From positions 172,746-236,745 of the forward strand of contig NZ_MJGO01000012.1 in assembly GCF_001864895.1 (NCBI RefSeq): a DNA stretch of 64,000 bases, given 5' to 3'. The notes under the pieces were generated by a model, which was given only the letters and a program-made list of their open reading frames with translations, did no database searches and was not told the DNA's origin. The translations under genes and the position numbers were made by a program. Of this stretch, positions 52,704 through 61,747 are shown piece by piece. Position 1 is the stretch's first letter. Every line of letters begins with the position of its first letter. The DNA comes from Curtobacterium sp. MCBA15_009. Lineage in GTDB: Bacteria > Actinomycetota > Actinomycetes > Actinomycetales > Microbacteriaceae.

Positions 52704-54185
52704 TCAGGCGGCCGCGGTCTCCGAGCGCCGAGCCGCACGCCGCCGGACCACCAGGTCCCCCACCGCGAGCACGAGGGCGAGCCCCATGAGGGACACCGTG
52801 AAGGTCGTCCCGCTCCGGAACGCGTCGTGGTACGCGTCGAGCCGTCCGCCGGAGCCGGACGCGGCACCGCGGACGATGCCGTAGAACACGCTCGTCGCGA
52901 CCGCGGTGCCGATGGCGGTGCCGACGCGCTGCCCGAGTTGTTGCATCGACCCGGCGACGCCGGACTGCTCGACCGGGATCTCGGCGAGGGTCAGGGTCTG
53001 GTTCGGTGACACGACGAAGCCGCCGCCGAGGCCGCCGACCAGGAAGGCCCCGGCCATCGCCCAGGGCGTGACCGACGGCGGGGTGAGCGTCGCCGCGAGC
53101 ATGAGCAGCACGAAGCCGACGACGACCACCGACAACCCGAACACGACGAGCGCCCGGCCGACCCGGTCGACGATGCGGCCGCCGACGTACGAGCCGACGG
53201 CGCTCGTCGCGGCGAAGGGGATGCTCACCATGCCGGCGAACAGCGGCGAGAGTCCGAGCCCCTCCTGCAGGAAGAGCGTCACCATGAGGAACGACGCCGG
53301 GATCGCCGCGAAGTACACCGCGACGATCGACAGCCCGTTGCGGTACGAGGACAGACGGAACAGCTCGAAGTGGACCACCGGCGACTTCCCCCGCTGCCGG
53401 TAGCGACGCTCCCAGAGCAGGAACAGGCCGAGGAACACCGCGAAGCCGACGAGCCAGAACCAGCGCACGCCCGAGTCGCCCGCGCCGGTGGTGAGCACGA
53501 ACGGCAGCATGAGCGTGATGATCGCCGCGCCGAGCAGCAGGATGCCGACGATGTCGAGCTCGCGGTCGCGTGCCTGCCCCTGCGCACCCTTCGGCAGCAG
53601 CCGGATCGCGAAGACGAGGGCGGCGATGCCGAGCGGCACGTTCATCCAGAAGAGCAGCCGCCAGCCGGACGCCTCGCCGCCGATGGCGATGAGGCCGCCG
53701 CCGATGGTCGGGCCGAGGGCGGTGGAGATGCCGATCATCGCCCCGAACAGCCCGAACGCCCGACCGCGCTCGGAGCCCCGGAAGAGCTGCTGCACCAGGC
53801 CGATCACCTGGGGCATCTGGGTGCCCGCCGCGAAGCCCTGCAGGATGCGCGTGACGATGAGCACCTGGATCGTCGGGGCGATCGCGCACAGCAGGCTCGA
53901 TCCGGTGAACGCGACGAGTCCGACGATGAAGAGCAGGCGCCGGCTCTTCAGGTCGCCGAGCCGACCGGCCGGCACGAGGGCGAGCCCGAAGGCGAGCGCG
54001 TACCCCGCGACGATGAGCTGCAGCGACGAACTCGACGCCCCGAGGGACTGCTCGATCGACGGCAGGCCGACGTTGACCTTGGACAGGTCGAGGATCGTCA
54101 GGGCGGCGACGGCGACGCAGACGGCGAAGGCGCGCCACTTCGTCCGGTCGTCGAGGCGGGCGTCGGTCTGGTCAGCGGTTGACAT
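52704..54185 (-). CDS. MFS transporter, DHA2 family (14 helices)
   Basis: This 493-residue proton-coupled exporter has the 14-helix layout of DHA2 drug pumps. The motif 'LTILDLSKVNVGLPSIEQSL' in helix 1, 'AFGLALVPAGRLGDLKSRR' (motif A) and 'GFAAGTQMPQVIGLVQQLF' support this. In helix 1 the usual LDxTIVNVALP pattern is recognisable as LDLSKVNVGLP. The ATG at 54185 has no clear Shine-Dalgarno sequence. It diverges from the large LuxR regulator, which might control it. Confidence 0.9.
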   Translation of the reverse strand: MSTADQTDARLDDRTKWRAFAVCVAVAALTILDLSKVNVGLPSIEQSLGASSSSLQLIVAGYALAFGLALVPAGRLGDLKSRRLLFIVGLVAFTGSSLLCAIAPTIQVLIVTRILQGFAAGTQMPQVIGLVQQLFRGSERGRAFGLFGAMIGISTALGPTIGGGLIAIGGEASGWRLLFWMNVPLGIAALVFAIRLLPKGAQGQARDRELDIVGILLLGAAIITLMLPFVLTTGAGDSGVRWFWLVGFAVFLGLFLLWERRYRQRGKSPVVHFELFRLSSYRNGLSIVAVYFAAIPASFLMVTLFLQEGLGLSPLFAGMVSIPFAATSAVGSYVGGRIVDRVGRALVVFGLSVVVVGFVLLMLAATLTPPSVTPWAMAGAFLVGGLGGGFVVSPNQTLTLAEIPVEQSGVAGSMQQLGQRVGTAIGTAVATSVFYGIVRGAASGSGGRLDAYHDAFRSGTTFTVSLMGLALVLAVGDLVVRRRAARRSETAAA

Positions 54186-54471
54186 CACATCCGTGGTACA
54201 CCCCGGTGGTCGGGACGGGGACCGGACAGGTCTGTACCCCACATCGCGACACGCCCGGCCGGGCACCCCCGTCGCGCCGCTCCCGGGACCCCCCGGACTG
54301 GGGGCACGTCGGGGGGACGGGTGTCCTGGCGGATGACTCGGACGGGCGGGACCTGGGTTATCGTGCATCCTGACGGCGTGTTCGACGAAGCCCGGGGATT
54401 CCCTAGATCCGCGGCCGACCCGGACCCGTCGATTCGTCCGGAAGACCCTAACCCGAGGGGTGATACAGACG
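54186..54471. other. Divergent control region between the MFS and LuxR genes
   Basis: GC-rich with no recognisable long gene. It contains TATCGT at 54359-54364, a -10 candidate for the rightward transcript. A small frame with its own ribosome-binding site begins at 54472. Confidence 0.5.
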
Positions 54472-54484
54472 ATGACATCATCGT
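54469..54484. promoter_or_regulatory. Palindrome ACGATGACATCATCGT
   Basis: Perfect 7-bp arms around CA that overlap the start codon of the small frame at 54472. It could be an operator or an RNA hairpin covering that start. Confidence 0.45.
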
Positions 54485-54633
54485 TCCCACGCGGAACCGA
54501 GTGCACCCTCACTCGACGACCGCATCCGATCCACGACAGTTCCCGCCCGCGCACCGTCTCCGCGATCTCCCCGATCGCCGCGTCGCCGGGCAGCCCCCGC
54601 GTCGTCTCCGCCTCCGGACCCGGAGGCCGGTGA
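54472..54633 (+). CDS. Possible 53-aa small protein before the LuxR regulator
   Basis: This frame starts MTSSFPRGTECTLTRRPHPI, has GAGGGGTG about 10 nt upstream and ends 3 nt before the ATG of the regulator. The product is Ser/Pro/Arg-rich, without a recognisable domain. Its position suggests a leader peptide or translational coupling device. Its start lies within a palindrome. Expression is unproven. Confidence 0.4.
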   Translation: MTSSFPRGTECTLTRRPHPIHDSSRPRTVSAISPIAASPGSPRVVSASGPGGR

Positions 54634-54636
54634 GTC

Positions 54637-57330
54637 ATGGCACTCACCGGTCGACGTCTCGAGGTCGACCGGATCGCGACCCTCGCCGTACTCCCCCGGG
54701 AGTCCGCGATGGTCGTGGTCGGCGATCCTGGTTCCGGGCGCAGCAGCGTCCTCGACGCGGTCGCGAACCGCGTCTCCCTCCCGGTCGTCCGGGTCGGCGT
54801 CAACGGGAGTGAATCCCGCTGGCCGCTGGCCGGGGTGACATCCCTGTTCACGGCACTCGACGACCCCCGCGCCACCGCACACATCGCCCACCTGCTGCAG
54901 GTGGACGGTGTGCCGGCAGCCCCTGCCCCCGGCCTGGCGGCGGCGCACCACTTCCTCGACGCCGTGCACGCCCTCACCCTGCCCCCGACGCTCGTGCTCA
55001 TCGACGACCTCGACCGCATGGACGCCGAGAGCCAGGAGCTCATCGCCTTCCTGGCCGGCCGGCTCGCCGGTACCGCCCTGCGGGTCGTGGCCACGGTCCG
55101 CTCGGTGCCGTCGGACGGTCCGCTCGCGGCCCTGCCGGTGCTCCGTGTCGAACCGCTCCCCGCGGACGAGGCCCTCGCCCTCGCCCGGACGATGGCCCCC
55201 ACCGACGCGAACGACGGCGTGCTCGCCGTCCTCGCCGACGAGACCGGCGGCAACCCCGGTGCGCTCCGCGAACAACTCGCGGCGCTCACCCACGACCAGC
55301 TCACGGGCGTCGAGCCCGTCGTGCTGCCGCTGCGCCCCACCGCGACGACGCTCGCCGTCGCGGCCCGTGCGCTCGGGGCGGTCGACGGACGTGACCTGGA
55401 CGTCCTCGCGAAGCTGTCCCTCGTGCCGGTCGCGAAGACCTCGGCGTGGGACCGCGACGAGCTCGACGACCTGGTCGGCGCCGGACTCGTGACCGTCCGT
55501 GGCCAGAGCGTCACGGTGCGGAACCCGCTCGTGCGGTCCGCGCTGTACTGGCGCATGCCGGCGCGCGACCGCCGGGCCGCGCACACCGAGCTCGCCACGG
55601 CGAGCACCGACGTGGACCCGCGCGCCGCCGCGTGGCACCGGAGCTTCGTCGACGGCGTCCCCGACGTCGTCGCCCTGCTCCGTGCCGCACGCTCGTACGT
55701 GGTCGACGGCAACCTGCACGCCGCCGTCACCCTCACCGAGCGCGCCCTGCACGTCGGCGACGGCGGCGAGGACGAACAGGTGGCACTGCTCGGCGTCGCC
55801 GAGGTCCTGCTCGGCAACCGGCTGCTCGGCTCCGCCGCGCGGTACCTCGCGGCGATCCGGCCGTTCCGCACGACGGCGCACGAGACCCGACGGCTCCGTC
55901 TGCAGTACTCCGTGCAGTACCTCAGCGGCGACGCCGTGCACGCCGACGAGCTCCTGTTCCCGGTGAGCGGCGGTGACCGCGACGAGGTGGGCGGGGTCGC
56001 CGGGCTGCTGGCGATGGTCGCCTCCTTCCGCGCCGAGGCGTGGGAGCTCGACCAGGCGAAGGACCTGCTGGCCCGGGCCGACGCGCTCGCCCCGGCGGCG
56101 TCGGCGCACACGCTCGAGGTCGCCACCTCCGTGCGCGAGTTCATCGCCGCGGTGGACGGGGTCCTGCCGCCGGACGTCGAGCTGCACGACGGGCTCGCGA
56201 CGTCCGAGCTGCTGGCCATGTCCGAACCGGCCCTGCTGCTGCTCGCCCACGCGCTGAGCATCGGCGAGCGGTACCGCAGCGCCCGACGGGTGTTCGCGCT
56301 CGTGCTGTCGCGCGGGCAGGAGGTGGCCCCGGTCTGGACCGAGGCCGCGCGGTCCCTGTCGGCCGAGAACGAGGTCCGCTCCGGGAACTTCCGCCAGGCA
56401 CTCCGCGCGATCGACGTGTGGGAAGCCGGGTCGCCGGTGGTCGAGCGACTGCGCGAGCCGTCGCGGGCGATCGCGATCGCGTGGCGGCACTTCGCCGAGG
56501 GCCGGTCGACCGACGCCCTCGACGTCCTGGCGCGCTGCCTCGGACACCGCACCACGAGCCGGCTGTGGGGTGCGACGGCGAAGCTGCACGCGCTCCGCGG
56601 GCGGATCCTGCTGCTCGACGGCCGGCTCGACGAGGCGGTGACCGCCCTCGAGGCGGCCGACGCCATCGGACGCCCGCTGCGGAACCCGGCGCTGCTGCGC
56701 CACCTCGGGGACCTCGTCGAGGCCTACGCGCGGCTCGGACGCCTCGACGACGCCCGAGCGGTCACCGCGCGACTCGCGGCGGACCACCACGCCCGCCCGG
56801 GCCGGTGGGGCGCCCTGGTGCTCGCACGGAGCCTGGCGCTCGTCGCCGACGACGCCACGCGGGAGACCGCCAGGCGGCGCGCGCTCGAGCTGTTCCAGCC
56901 GCACGACTCGCAGTTCGAGCGTGCCCGGACGTTCGCGGCGCTCGCCGCGGTCGGCAACCCCGCCGAGCGTCCGCGGCTCGGCGCGGCAGCGGCGGCGGCG
57001 TACGAGGCCGCCGGGTTGCGTCGTCCGCTCGTGACGCCCTCGCCGATGGTGCTGCCCCAGTCCGGTCCGGTGTCGTCGCTGCGGTCCGGCTTCGCATCCG
57101 CGCCGTCGTCCCCGGGCACGCCGCGGAGCGCTCCGGACGCGTCGGCCGTGCTGACGTCGCTCACCGCCGAGGAGCGCGCCGTCGTGCAGAAGGTCACCGA
57201 GGGCTACCGCAACCGCGAGATCGCGTCGTCGCTGTTCATGTCGCAGCGGACGGTGGAGCTGCGGCTCACGCAGATCTACCGCAAGGTCGGCGCGCGCTCG
57301 CGGTCGCACCTGGTCGCGCTGCTGGGGTGA
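54637..57330 (+). CDS. Large LuxR-family ATP-binding regulator (LAL/MalT-like)
   Basis: This 897-residue regulator has an N-terminal P-loop NTPase domain, a long helical TPR-like middle and a C-terminal LuxR helix-turn-helix (about 835-895; 'EERAVVQKVTEGYRNREIA', 'SQRTVELRLTQIYRKVGARS'). Walker B is LVLIDDLDRMD. Walker A reads GDPGSGRSS (29-37), with Arg35 where Lys is expected, so nucleotide handling may differ. GGAGG upstream supports ATG 54637. It is divergent from the DHA2 pump; ligand unknown. Confidence 0.87.
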   Translation: MALTGRRLEVDRIATLAVLPRESAMVVVGDPGSGRSSVLDAVANRVSLPVVRVGVNGSESRWPLAGVTSLFTALDDPRATAHIAHLLQVDGVPAAPAPGLAAAHHFLDAVHALTLPPTLVLIDDLDRMDAESQELIAFLAGRLAGTALRVVATVRSVPSDGPLAALPVLRVEPLPADEALALARTMAPTDANDGVLAVLADETGGNPGALREQLAALTHDQLTGVEPVVLPLRPTATTLAVAARALGAVDGRDLDVLAKLSLVPVAKTSAWDRDELDDLVGAGLVTVRGQSVTVRNPLVRSALYWRMPARDRRAAHTELATASTDVDPRAAAWHRSFVDGVPDVVALLRAARSYVVDGNLHAAVTLTERALHVGDGGEDEQVALLGVAEVLLGNRLLGSAARYLAAIRPFRTTAHETRRLRLQYSVQYLSGDAVHADELLFPVSGGDRDEVGGVAGLLAMVASFRAEAWELDQAKDLLARADALAPAASAHTLEVATSVREFIAAVDGVLPPDVELHDGLATSELLAMSEPALLLLAHALSIGERYRSARRVFALVLSRGQEVAPVWTEAARSLSAENEVRSGNFRQALRAIDVWEAGSPVVERLREPSRAIAIAWRHFAEGRSTDALDVLARCLGHRTTSRLWGATAKLHALRGRILLLDGRLDEAVTALEAADAIGRPLRNPALLRHLGDLVEAYARLGRLDDARAVTARLAADHHARPGRWGALVLARSLALVADDATRETARRRALELFQPHDSQFERARTFAALAAVGNPAERPRLGAAAAAAYEAAGLRRPLVTPSPMVLPQSGPVSSLRSGFASAPSSPGTPRSAPDASAVLTSLTAEERAVVQKVTEGYRNREIASSLFMSQRTVELRLTQIYRKVGARSRSHLVALLG

Positions 57331-57765
57331 CCACGGGTCGCCCCGGGCGATCGACGGACGGGAGGCCCGGTACCAGCTGGTACCGGGCCTCCCGTCCGTC
57401 ACGCCCCGTCTCCACGGCCCCCGCCCGTCCCGCGGGACCGGCCGCGTTGCGGGACCCCGCACGGGCCCGCGGCCCGTCGCACGCCGGGCGCGGTGAACCG
57501 CAAGAGCCACGCGCGGCCGTTGCCGCCGTCGCGGCGCGCGGCGATGCTGCTCCTGCACCGACCGCCGTGCCCCTCGTGGGGCCCGACCGCGTACCCGAGT
57601 CCGGTACCCGAACCGCTCGACCCGACGACCCCGGCCCGTCCCACGCCTGATCCGTGGACGGGTACCGCCGGACGGGCGGTCCCGGACCCGCGGCAGACCC
57701 GACGGCGGTCGGTGCCGTCCCGCTCCTGATCCACCACCCCACGCTCCCCACCGAAGGGACAGCCG
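57331..57765. other. Gap of about 435 bp between the LuxR and GlmS-like genes
   Basis: The left end carries the perfect palindrome at 57353-57400. The rest is GC-rich with small inverted repeats such as GGTACCCGAACC/GAGTCCGGTACC near 57590-57610. A frame of about 78 codons from 57493 has no ribosome-binding site and a random-looking product, so I do not call it. Confidence 0.6.
57353..57400. terminator. Perfect 48-bp palindrome of the GGGAGGC family
   Basis: Two exactly complementary 24-bp arms (GACGGACGGGAGGCCCGG then TACCAG) meet with no spacer, 22 bp after the regulator's stop codon. It is the best-preserved member of the family in this window. Confidence 0.8.
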
Positions 57766-59460
57766 ATGTGCGGCATCATCGCGGTCCGTGTCGCCGACGA
57801 CGCCACCCCGTACCTGCTCGACGGGCTCGCCCGGCTCGGGCACCCCGCCCGCGTCTCCGCCGACACCGCCGTCCGGACCGTCCGTGGCGGCGCGGGGACG
57901 ACCCGCTCGGTCGCCGGGGTCGGTTCGGCGCACCCGCACGGCGGCTGCTCGGACCGGATCAGCGTGGCGCACGACGGCGTGGTCACGAACGCCGGGCGGC
58001 TGCGGCGGACGCTCACCGCCCAGGGGCACCGGTTCCGGACCGCGGACGACGGCGAGGTCGTCGCGCACCTGGTGGGGCGGGCACTCGCGGTGGACCCCGA
58101 CCTGATGCTCGCCGTGCAGGTCGCGACCGCACAGCTCGAGGGGTCGTGGGCGGTCGCCGTGCTCGACGCGCGGGACGGTCGGATGGTCGTCGCCGCCCAC
58201 GGCTCCCCGCTCGTGGCGGCGCGGTCGCTGCTCGGCGACTTCGTGGCGAGCGACGTCACGGCGATCGCCCCGTGGTGCGAGACGTTCGTGGCGCTCCGTG
58301 ACGGCGACGTCGTCGAGCTCGGCGACGCCTGGGACTGGTCGTCCGGCGGGGTCGCCGTCCCGGTACCGTTCCCGACCCCCACACCCTTCGCGGCGACGAC
58401 GCCCGGCCGTGGCGACCACCCGGACCACATGGCGAAGGAGATCGCGGAGCAGCCCGCCGTCGTGGCGTCGATCCTGCGGCGTGTCGCACCGCACACCGCC
58501 GACGGCAGCGCGTGGGTGCGGCTCGGTCTGCCCGGCTTCCACCGCCTGGCCGTCGTCGCGTGCGGCAGCTCCCTGCACGCCGGCGAGGCGATCGCCGCGG
58601 CGGTGCGCGGCATCGGCGGCGTCCCCACGGACGTCGTCGTCGCCAGCGAGGCCGACCAGGCCGTGCTCGGGCCGAGCACGCTCGTCCTCGCGGTGAGCCG
58701 CTCCGGGGAGACCGCGGGCGTGCTCCGCGCCCTCGACGTCCTCGACGACCGGTACCCGGTGCTCGCCCTGACGAGCACCCTCGACTCGTCCCTGGCACGC
58801 CGGGCGGACGCCGTGCTCGACACCCGCGCCGGAGCCGAGGTCGGGGTCGCACCGACGAAGACGTTCACCGCGCAGGTCGTGGTCGGCATCGCGGCGATGG
58901 TCGCGGCGATGGTCACCTCCGGCCGCATCGAGCCGTCACGTGCCCGGCTCCTGGTCGACGAGCTCGCCGACCTGCCCGCCCGGCTCGTCCACGCGGAACA
59001 GGTGTCCGCCGATCGGATGCCGCTGCTCGTCGCGAGCGTGGCGCGGGCGGGCGGGTTCCTCGTCACCGCGCGCGGCGCGGCACTGCCGTACGCCGCCGAG
59101 GGCGCGCTCAAGCTCACCGAGCTGAGCTCCCGGTGGGCCGAGGCCCACCCCGTCGGCGAACTCCAGCACGGGGCGCTCGCCCTGGTCGACGAGGGCACCC
59201 CGGTGGTCGTCATCGACCAGGGCGAGCCCGACACCCTGGCCGCGGTGGCCGCGGTCCGTGCGCGCGGGGGCTTCGTGGTGACCATCGGCGGGGCGGGTTC
59301 GGACGTGCCCGCCCTCGGCCCCCGGGGCATCGGCGCCGCGGCGTGGGGACCGGTGGAGGCCGTCGTGCCCCTGCAGATGCTCGCCAGGGGCCTGGCCCTG
59401 CGACTCGGCTGCGCCGTCGACAAGCAGCTCCGCTCGACCGCCGCGGTCAGCGCGGAGTAG
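57766..59460 (+). CDS. GlmS-like glutamine amidotransferase/double-SIS protein, altered active sites
   Basis: This 564-residue protein has the architecture of glucosamine-6-phosphate synthase: an N-terminal class II amidotransferase with Cys2 (MCGIIAV), then two SIS domains ('VACGSSLHAGEAIAAAV', 'SRSGETAGVLRAL', 'AGAEVGVAPTKTFTAQV'). Differences are clear. The RWATHG segment is replaced by GVGSAHPHGG (51-60), HNG by HDG (69-71), the isomerase-site His of E. coli GlmS (position 504) appears as Trp in SSRWAEAH, and the terminal Lys region ends LRSTAAVSAE. It is about 45 residues shorter. A different sugar or a non-catalytic role is likely. AAGGGA precedes the ATG. Confidence 0.82.
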   Translation: MCGIIAVRVADDATPYLLDGLARLGHPARVSADTAVRTVRGGAGTTRSVAGVGSAHPHGGCSDRISVAHDGVVTNAGRLRRTLTAQGHRFRTADDGEVVAHLVGRALAVDPDLMLAVQVATAQLEGSWAVAVLDARDGRMVVAAHGSPLVAARSLLGDFVASDVTAIAPWCETFVALRDGDVVELGDAWDWSSGGVAVPVPFPTPTPFAATTPGRGDHPDHMAKEIAEQPAVVASILRRVAPHTADGSAWVRLGLPGFHRLAVVACGSSLHAGEAIAAAVRGIGGVPTDVVVASEADQAVLGPSTLVLAVSRSGETAGVLRALDVLDDRYPVLALTSTLDSSLARRADAVLDTRAGAEVGVAPTKTFTAQVVVGIAAMVAAMVTSGRIEPSRARLLVDELADLPARLVHAEQVSADRMPLLVASVARAGGFLVTARGAALPYAAEGALKLTELSSRWAEAHPVGELQHGALALVDEGTPVVVIDQGEPDTLAAVAAVRARGGFVVTIGGAGSDVPALGPRGIGAAAWGPVEAVVPLQMLARGLALRLGCAVDKQLRSTAAVSAE

Positions 59461-59502
59461 CCGCAGCCGCTTCCGTCGCCAGCGGTCGAGCCCCGGGCGA
59501 CC

Positions 59503-59568
59503 GGTCAGGTCGGCGCTCGGTCAGGTCGGCGCTCGGTCAGGTCGGTGCGCGTTCAGGTCAGCGCGCGG
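59503..59568. repeat. 16-bp tandem repeat reaching the 3' end of the M50-like gene
   Basis: TCAGGTCGGCGCTCGG recurs at 59505, 59521, 59537 and, diverged, 59553 (exact 16-bp period). The last copy provides the TGA and final codons of the M50-like gene on the minus strand. Confidence 0.8.
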
Positions 59569-60266
59569 ACGCCGGTGACGACGGTGTCCCACACCGCGAG
59601 CAACGGCCCGCGCGCCAGCCACACCGCACCGGCGTTCACGAGCACGAACAGCACGAACCACAGCCCGGCCGGCACCCGCATCTCGGCGGCGGCGATGTGG
59701 AAGTCCGTCTGCACCCGGGCGCCCGTCAGCAGCCACCCGGCGACCCGCACGACCGACCGCAGCCCGTCGACCACGAAGAACGCGCCCACGGCGGCCACCA
59801 CGAGCACCGTGGTCTCCGACGGCCGGAGCGCCACCCACAGCGCCAGTGCGTCGAAGCCGACGACGACGAGGACCCCGAACCAGTTCCGGACGAAGACGAG
59901 CGCGACGAGCCCGATCACCCCGAGCACCACGACCGGCAGCCACCGCGACCCGTGCAGCACCCCGGTGACGAGCAGCACCCCCGCCCAGAGCGGCGCACTG
60001 TAGCCGGCGTACAGGTTGAGCACGCGGACGAGCCACCGCACCCCGGACGGCACCCGACCGAGCTGCACCCAGGCCTCGCCGGAGCCGTCCGGGTGCAGGT
60101 CGATGCGCTGGATGCGCCCGCCGAAGGGCACGACGACGACGCAGTGGCCGACCTCGTGCGCGATGGTCGCGGCGATCCGGGCGACGCGACCCACCAGCGG
60201 CACGAACGGCAGGACGGCGCCGACGACGAGCGCGACGAAGACGAGGGGCGGGGCTGCGGTGGTCAA
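59553..60266 (-). CDS. M50-like membrane metalloprotease homologue
   Basis: This 237-residue membrane protein has about six helices and the zinc-binding motif HEVGH (His37, Glu38, His41) in an early helix ('ARIAATIAHEVGHCVVV'). It resembles the actinobacterial M50B-like/DUF group often found as a single gene. The second metal ligand of site-2 proteases is not evident, so proteolysis is uncertain. The start appears to be TTG (60266) with GATGCT 6 nt upstream. It diverges from the MetY-like gene. Confidence 0.75.
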   Translation of the reverse strand: MTTAAPPLVFVALVVGAVLPFVPLVGRVARIAATIAHEVGHCVVVVPFGGRIQRIDLHPDGSGEAWVQLGRVPSGVRWLVRVLNLYAGYSAPLWAGVLLVTGVLHGSRWLPVVVLGVIGLVALVFVRNWFGVLVVVGFDALALWVALRPSETTVLVVAAVGAFFVVDGLRSVVRVAGWLLTGARVQTDFHIAAAEMRVPAGLWFVLFVLVNAGAVWLARGPLLAVWDTVVTGVRALT

Positions 60267-60404
60267 GGCACCAGCATCGCAGCCCCGGCCACCACCACGC
60301 CTGGGAAGACCGTCGGAGGCCGCCGACGTAACCGGACGTCGTGTTCACCACGACCCGGTCCGGGACTGCGAGGCTGACCGCGTCCCCGACCCAGGAGGTG
60401 TCCC

Positions 60405-61745
60405 GTGCCGAACGACCACCGCGGCTTCACGACCGAGCAGGTGCACGGCGGCGTCGTGCCCGACGTCGCCCACGGCGCCCGCGTGCCGGCGATCCACATG
60501 TCCTCCGGGTTCCTCTTCGACGACGCCGCCCAGGCCCGCGACCGCTTCGCCGGTACCGACGACGGCTACACGTACACGCGCCTCGGCAACCCGACGAACG
60601 CCGACGTCGAACGGCGCATCGCGCTGCTCGAGGGCGGCGTCGAGGCGATCCTCGTCGGCAGCGGCCAGGCGGCCGCGGCGATCACGTTCCTCGGACTCCT
60701 GCAGGCCGGCGACCACGTCGTCAGCGCCCGGAGCATCTACGAGGGCACCAGGGGGCTGCTCGTGCAGAACCTCGGCCGACTCGGCATCGAGGTCGACTTC
60801 GTCGCCGACCAGCGCGACCTCGACGCGTGGGCCCGGCTCGTCCGTCCGACCACGAAGGCGTTCTTCGCCGAGACGATCCCGAACCCGAAGAACGACGTCC
60901 TCGACATCACCGGCGTCGCCGAGACCGCGCACCGCGCCGGCGTGCCCCTCGTCGTCGACAACACCCTGGCCACGCCGTACCTGGTCCGGCCGATCGAGCA
61001 CGGCGCCGACATCGTCGTCCACTCGGCGTCGAAGTTCCTGTCCGGCCACGGGTCGGGCCTCGGCGGGGTCGTCGTCGACGGCGGCACGTTCGACTGGTCC
61101 GCCACCCCCGGTCGCTTCGACCACCTGACCCGCCCGGAACGCTCGCTCGGCGGCGCGAGCTACGTCGAGCGGCACGGCACCCGCGCGTGGATCACCGCCA
61201 CGCGCGACGACGTCGCCTCGCGCATGGGGCCGACCGCGTCCCCGTTCAACGCGTTCCTGCTCCGCCAGGGTCTCGAGACCCTGTCCCTGCGCGTCGAACG
61301 GCACAGCGCGAACGCGCTCGCCGTCGCGACCTTCCTGGACCAGCAGCCGGACGTGACGAGCGTCGACCACGCGGGCCTGGCCTCCAGTCCGTTCCACGAC
61401 CTCGCCCAGCGGTACCTGCCCCGGGGAGCCGGGTCCGTCTTCTCCTTCACGCTCGCCGGCGGCGAGCCCGCCGCACACGCATTCATCGACGCGGTGCAGC
61501 TGTTCAGCCGGATGACCCACCTCGGCGACGTCCGCTCGCTCATCCTGCACCCGGCGACCACGACGCACGCCGGCCGCACGCCGCAGGAACGTGCCGCCCT
61601 GGGCATCCACGACGGCCTCCTCCGGCTGTCCGTCGGCATCGAGGACGTCGAGGACCTCATCGAGGACCTGGAGCGCGGCTTCGCGGCGGTCCGAGGACCG
61701 TCGGGGCGCACCGCCACGCCGCACGTCGTCGCCGGGGCGGCCTGA
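60405..61745 (+). CDS. Second MetY-like PLP enzyme (O-acetylhomoserine/serine sulfhydrylase-like)
   Basis: This 446-residue Cys/Met-metabolism PLP enzyme is a paralogue of the metY product, with Lys210 in HSASKFLSGHG as the PLP lysine and a similar C-terminus ('RSLILHPATTTHAGRTPQER'). CAGGAGG precedes the GTG start. It ends 2 nt before the flavin monooxygenase gene. That coupling suggests that it traps sulfur released by the monooxygenase into homocysteine or cysteine. Cystathionine gamma-synthase or lyase activity is an alternative. Confidence 0.87.
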   Translation: MPNDHRGFTTEQVHGGVVPDVAHGARVPAIHMSSGFLFDDAAQARDRFAGTDDGYTYTRLGNPTNADVERRIALLEGGVEAILVGSGQAAAAITFLGLLQAGDHVVSARSIYEGTRGLLVQNLGRLGIEVDFVADQRDLDAWARLVRPTTKAFFAETIPNPKNDVLDITGVAETAHRAGVPLVVDNTLATPYLVRPIEHGADIVVHSASKFLSGHGSGLGGVVVDGGTFDWSATPGRFDHLTRPERSLGGASYVERHGTRAWITATRDDVASRMGPTASPFNAFLLRQGLETLSLRVERHSANALAVATFLDQQPDVTSVDHAGLASSPFHDLAQRYLPRGAGSVFSFTLAGGEPAAHAFIDAVQLFSRMTHLGDVRSLILHPATTTHAGRTPQERAALGIHDGLLRLSVGIEDVEDLIEDLERGFAAVRGPSGRTATPHVVAGAA

Positions 61746-61747
61746 CC

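Noticed and set aside
53370..54336. Long plus-strand frames opposite the DHA2 transporter gene
   Set aside because: Shadow frames antisense to a clear membrane transporter. They lack hydrophobic pattern and start signals.
57493..57729. 78-codon frame between the LuxR and GlmS-like genes
   Set aside because: No Shine-Dalgarno sequence or leaderless promoter box, and a Pro/Arg-rich product without recognisable features.
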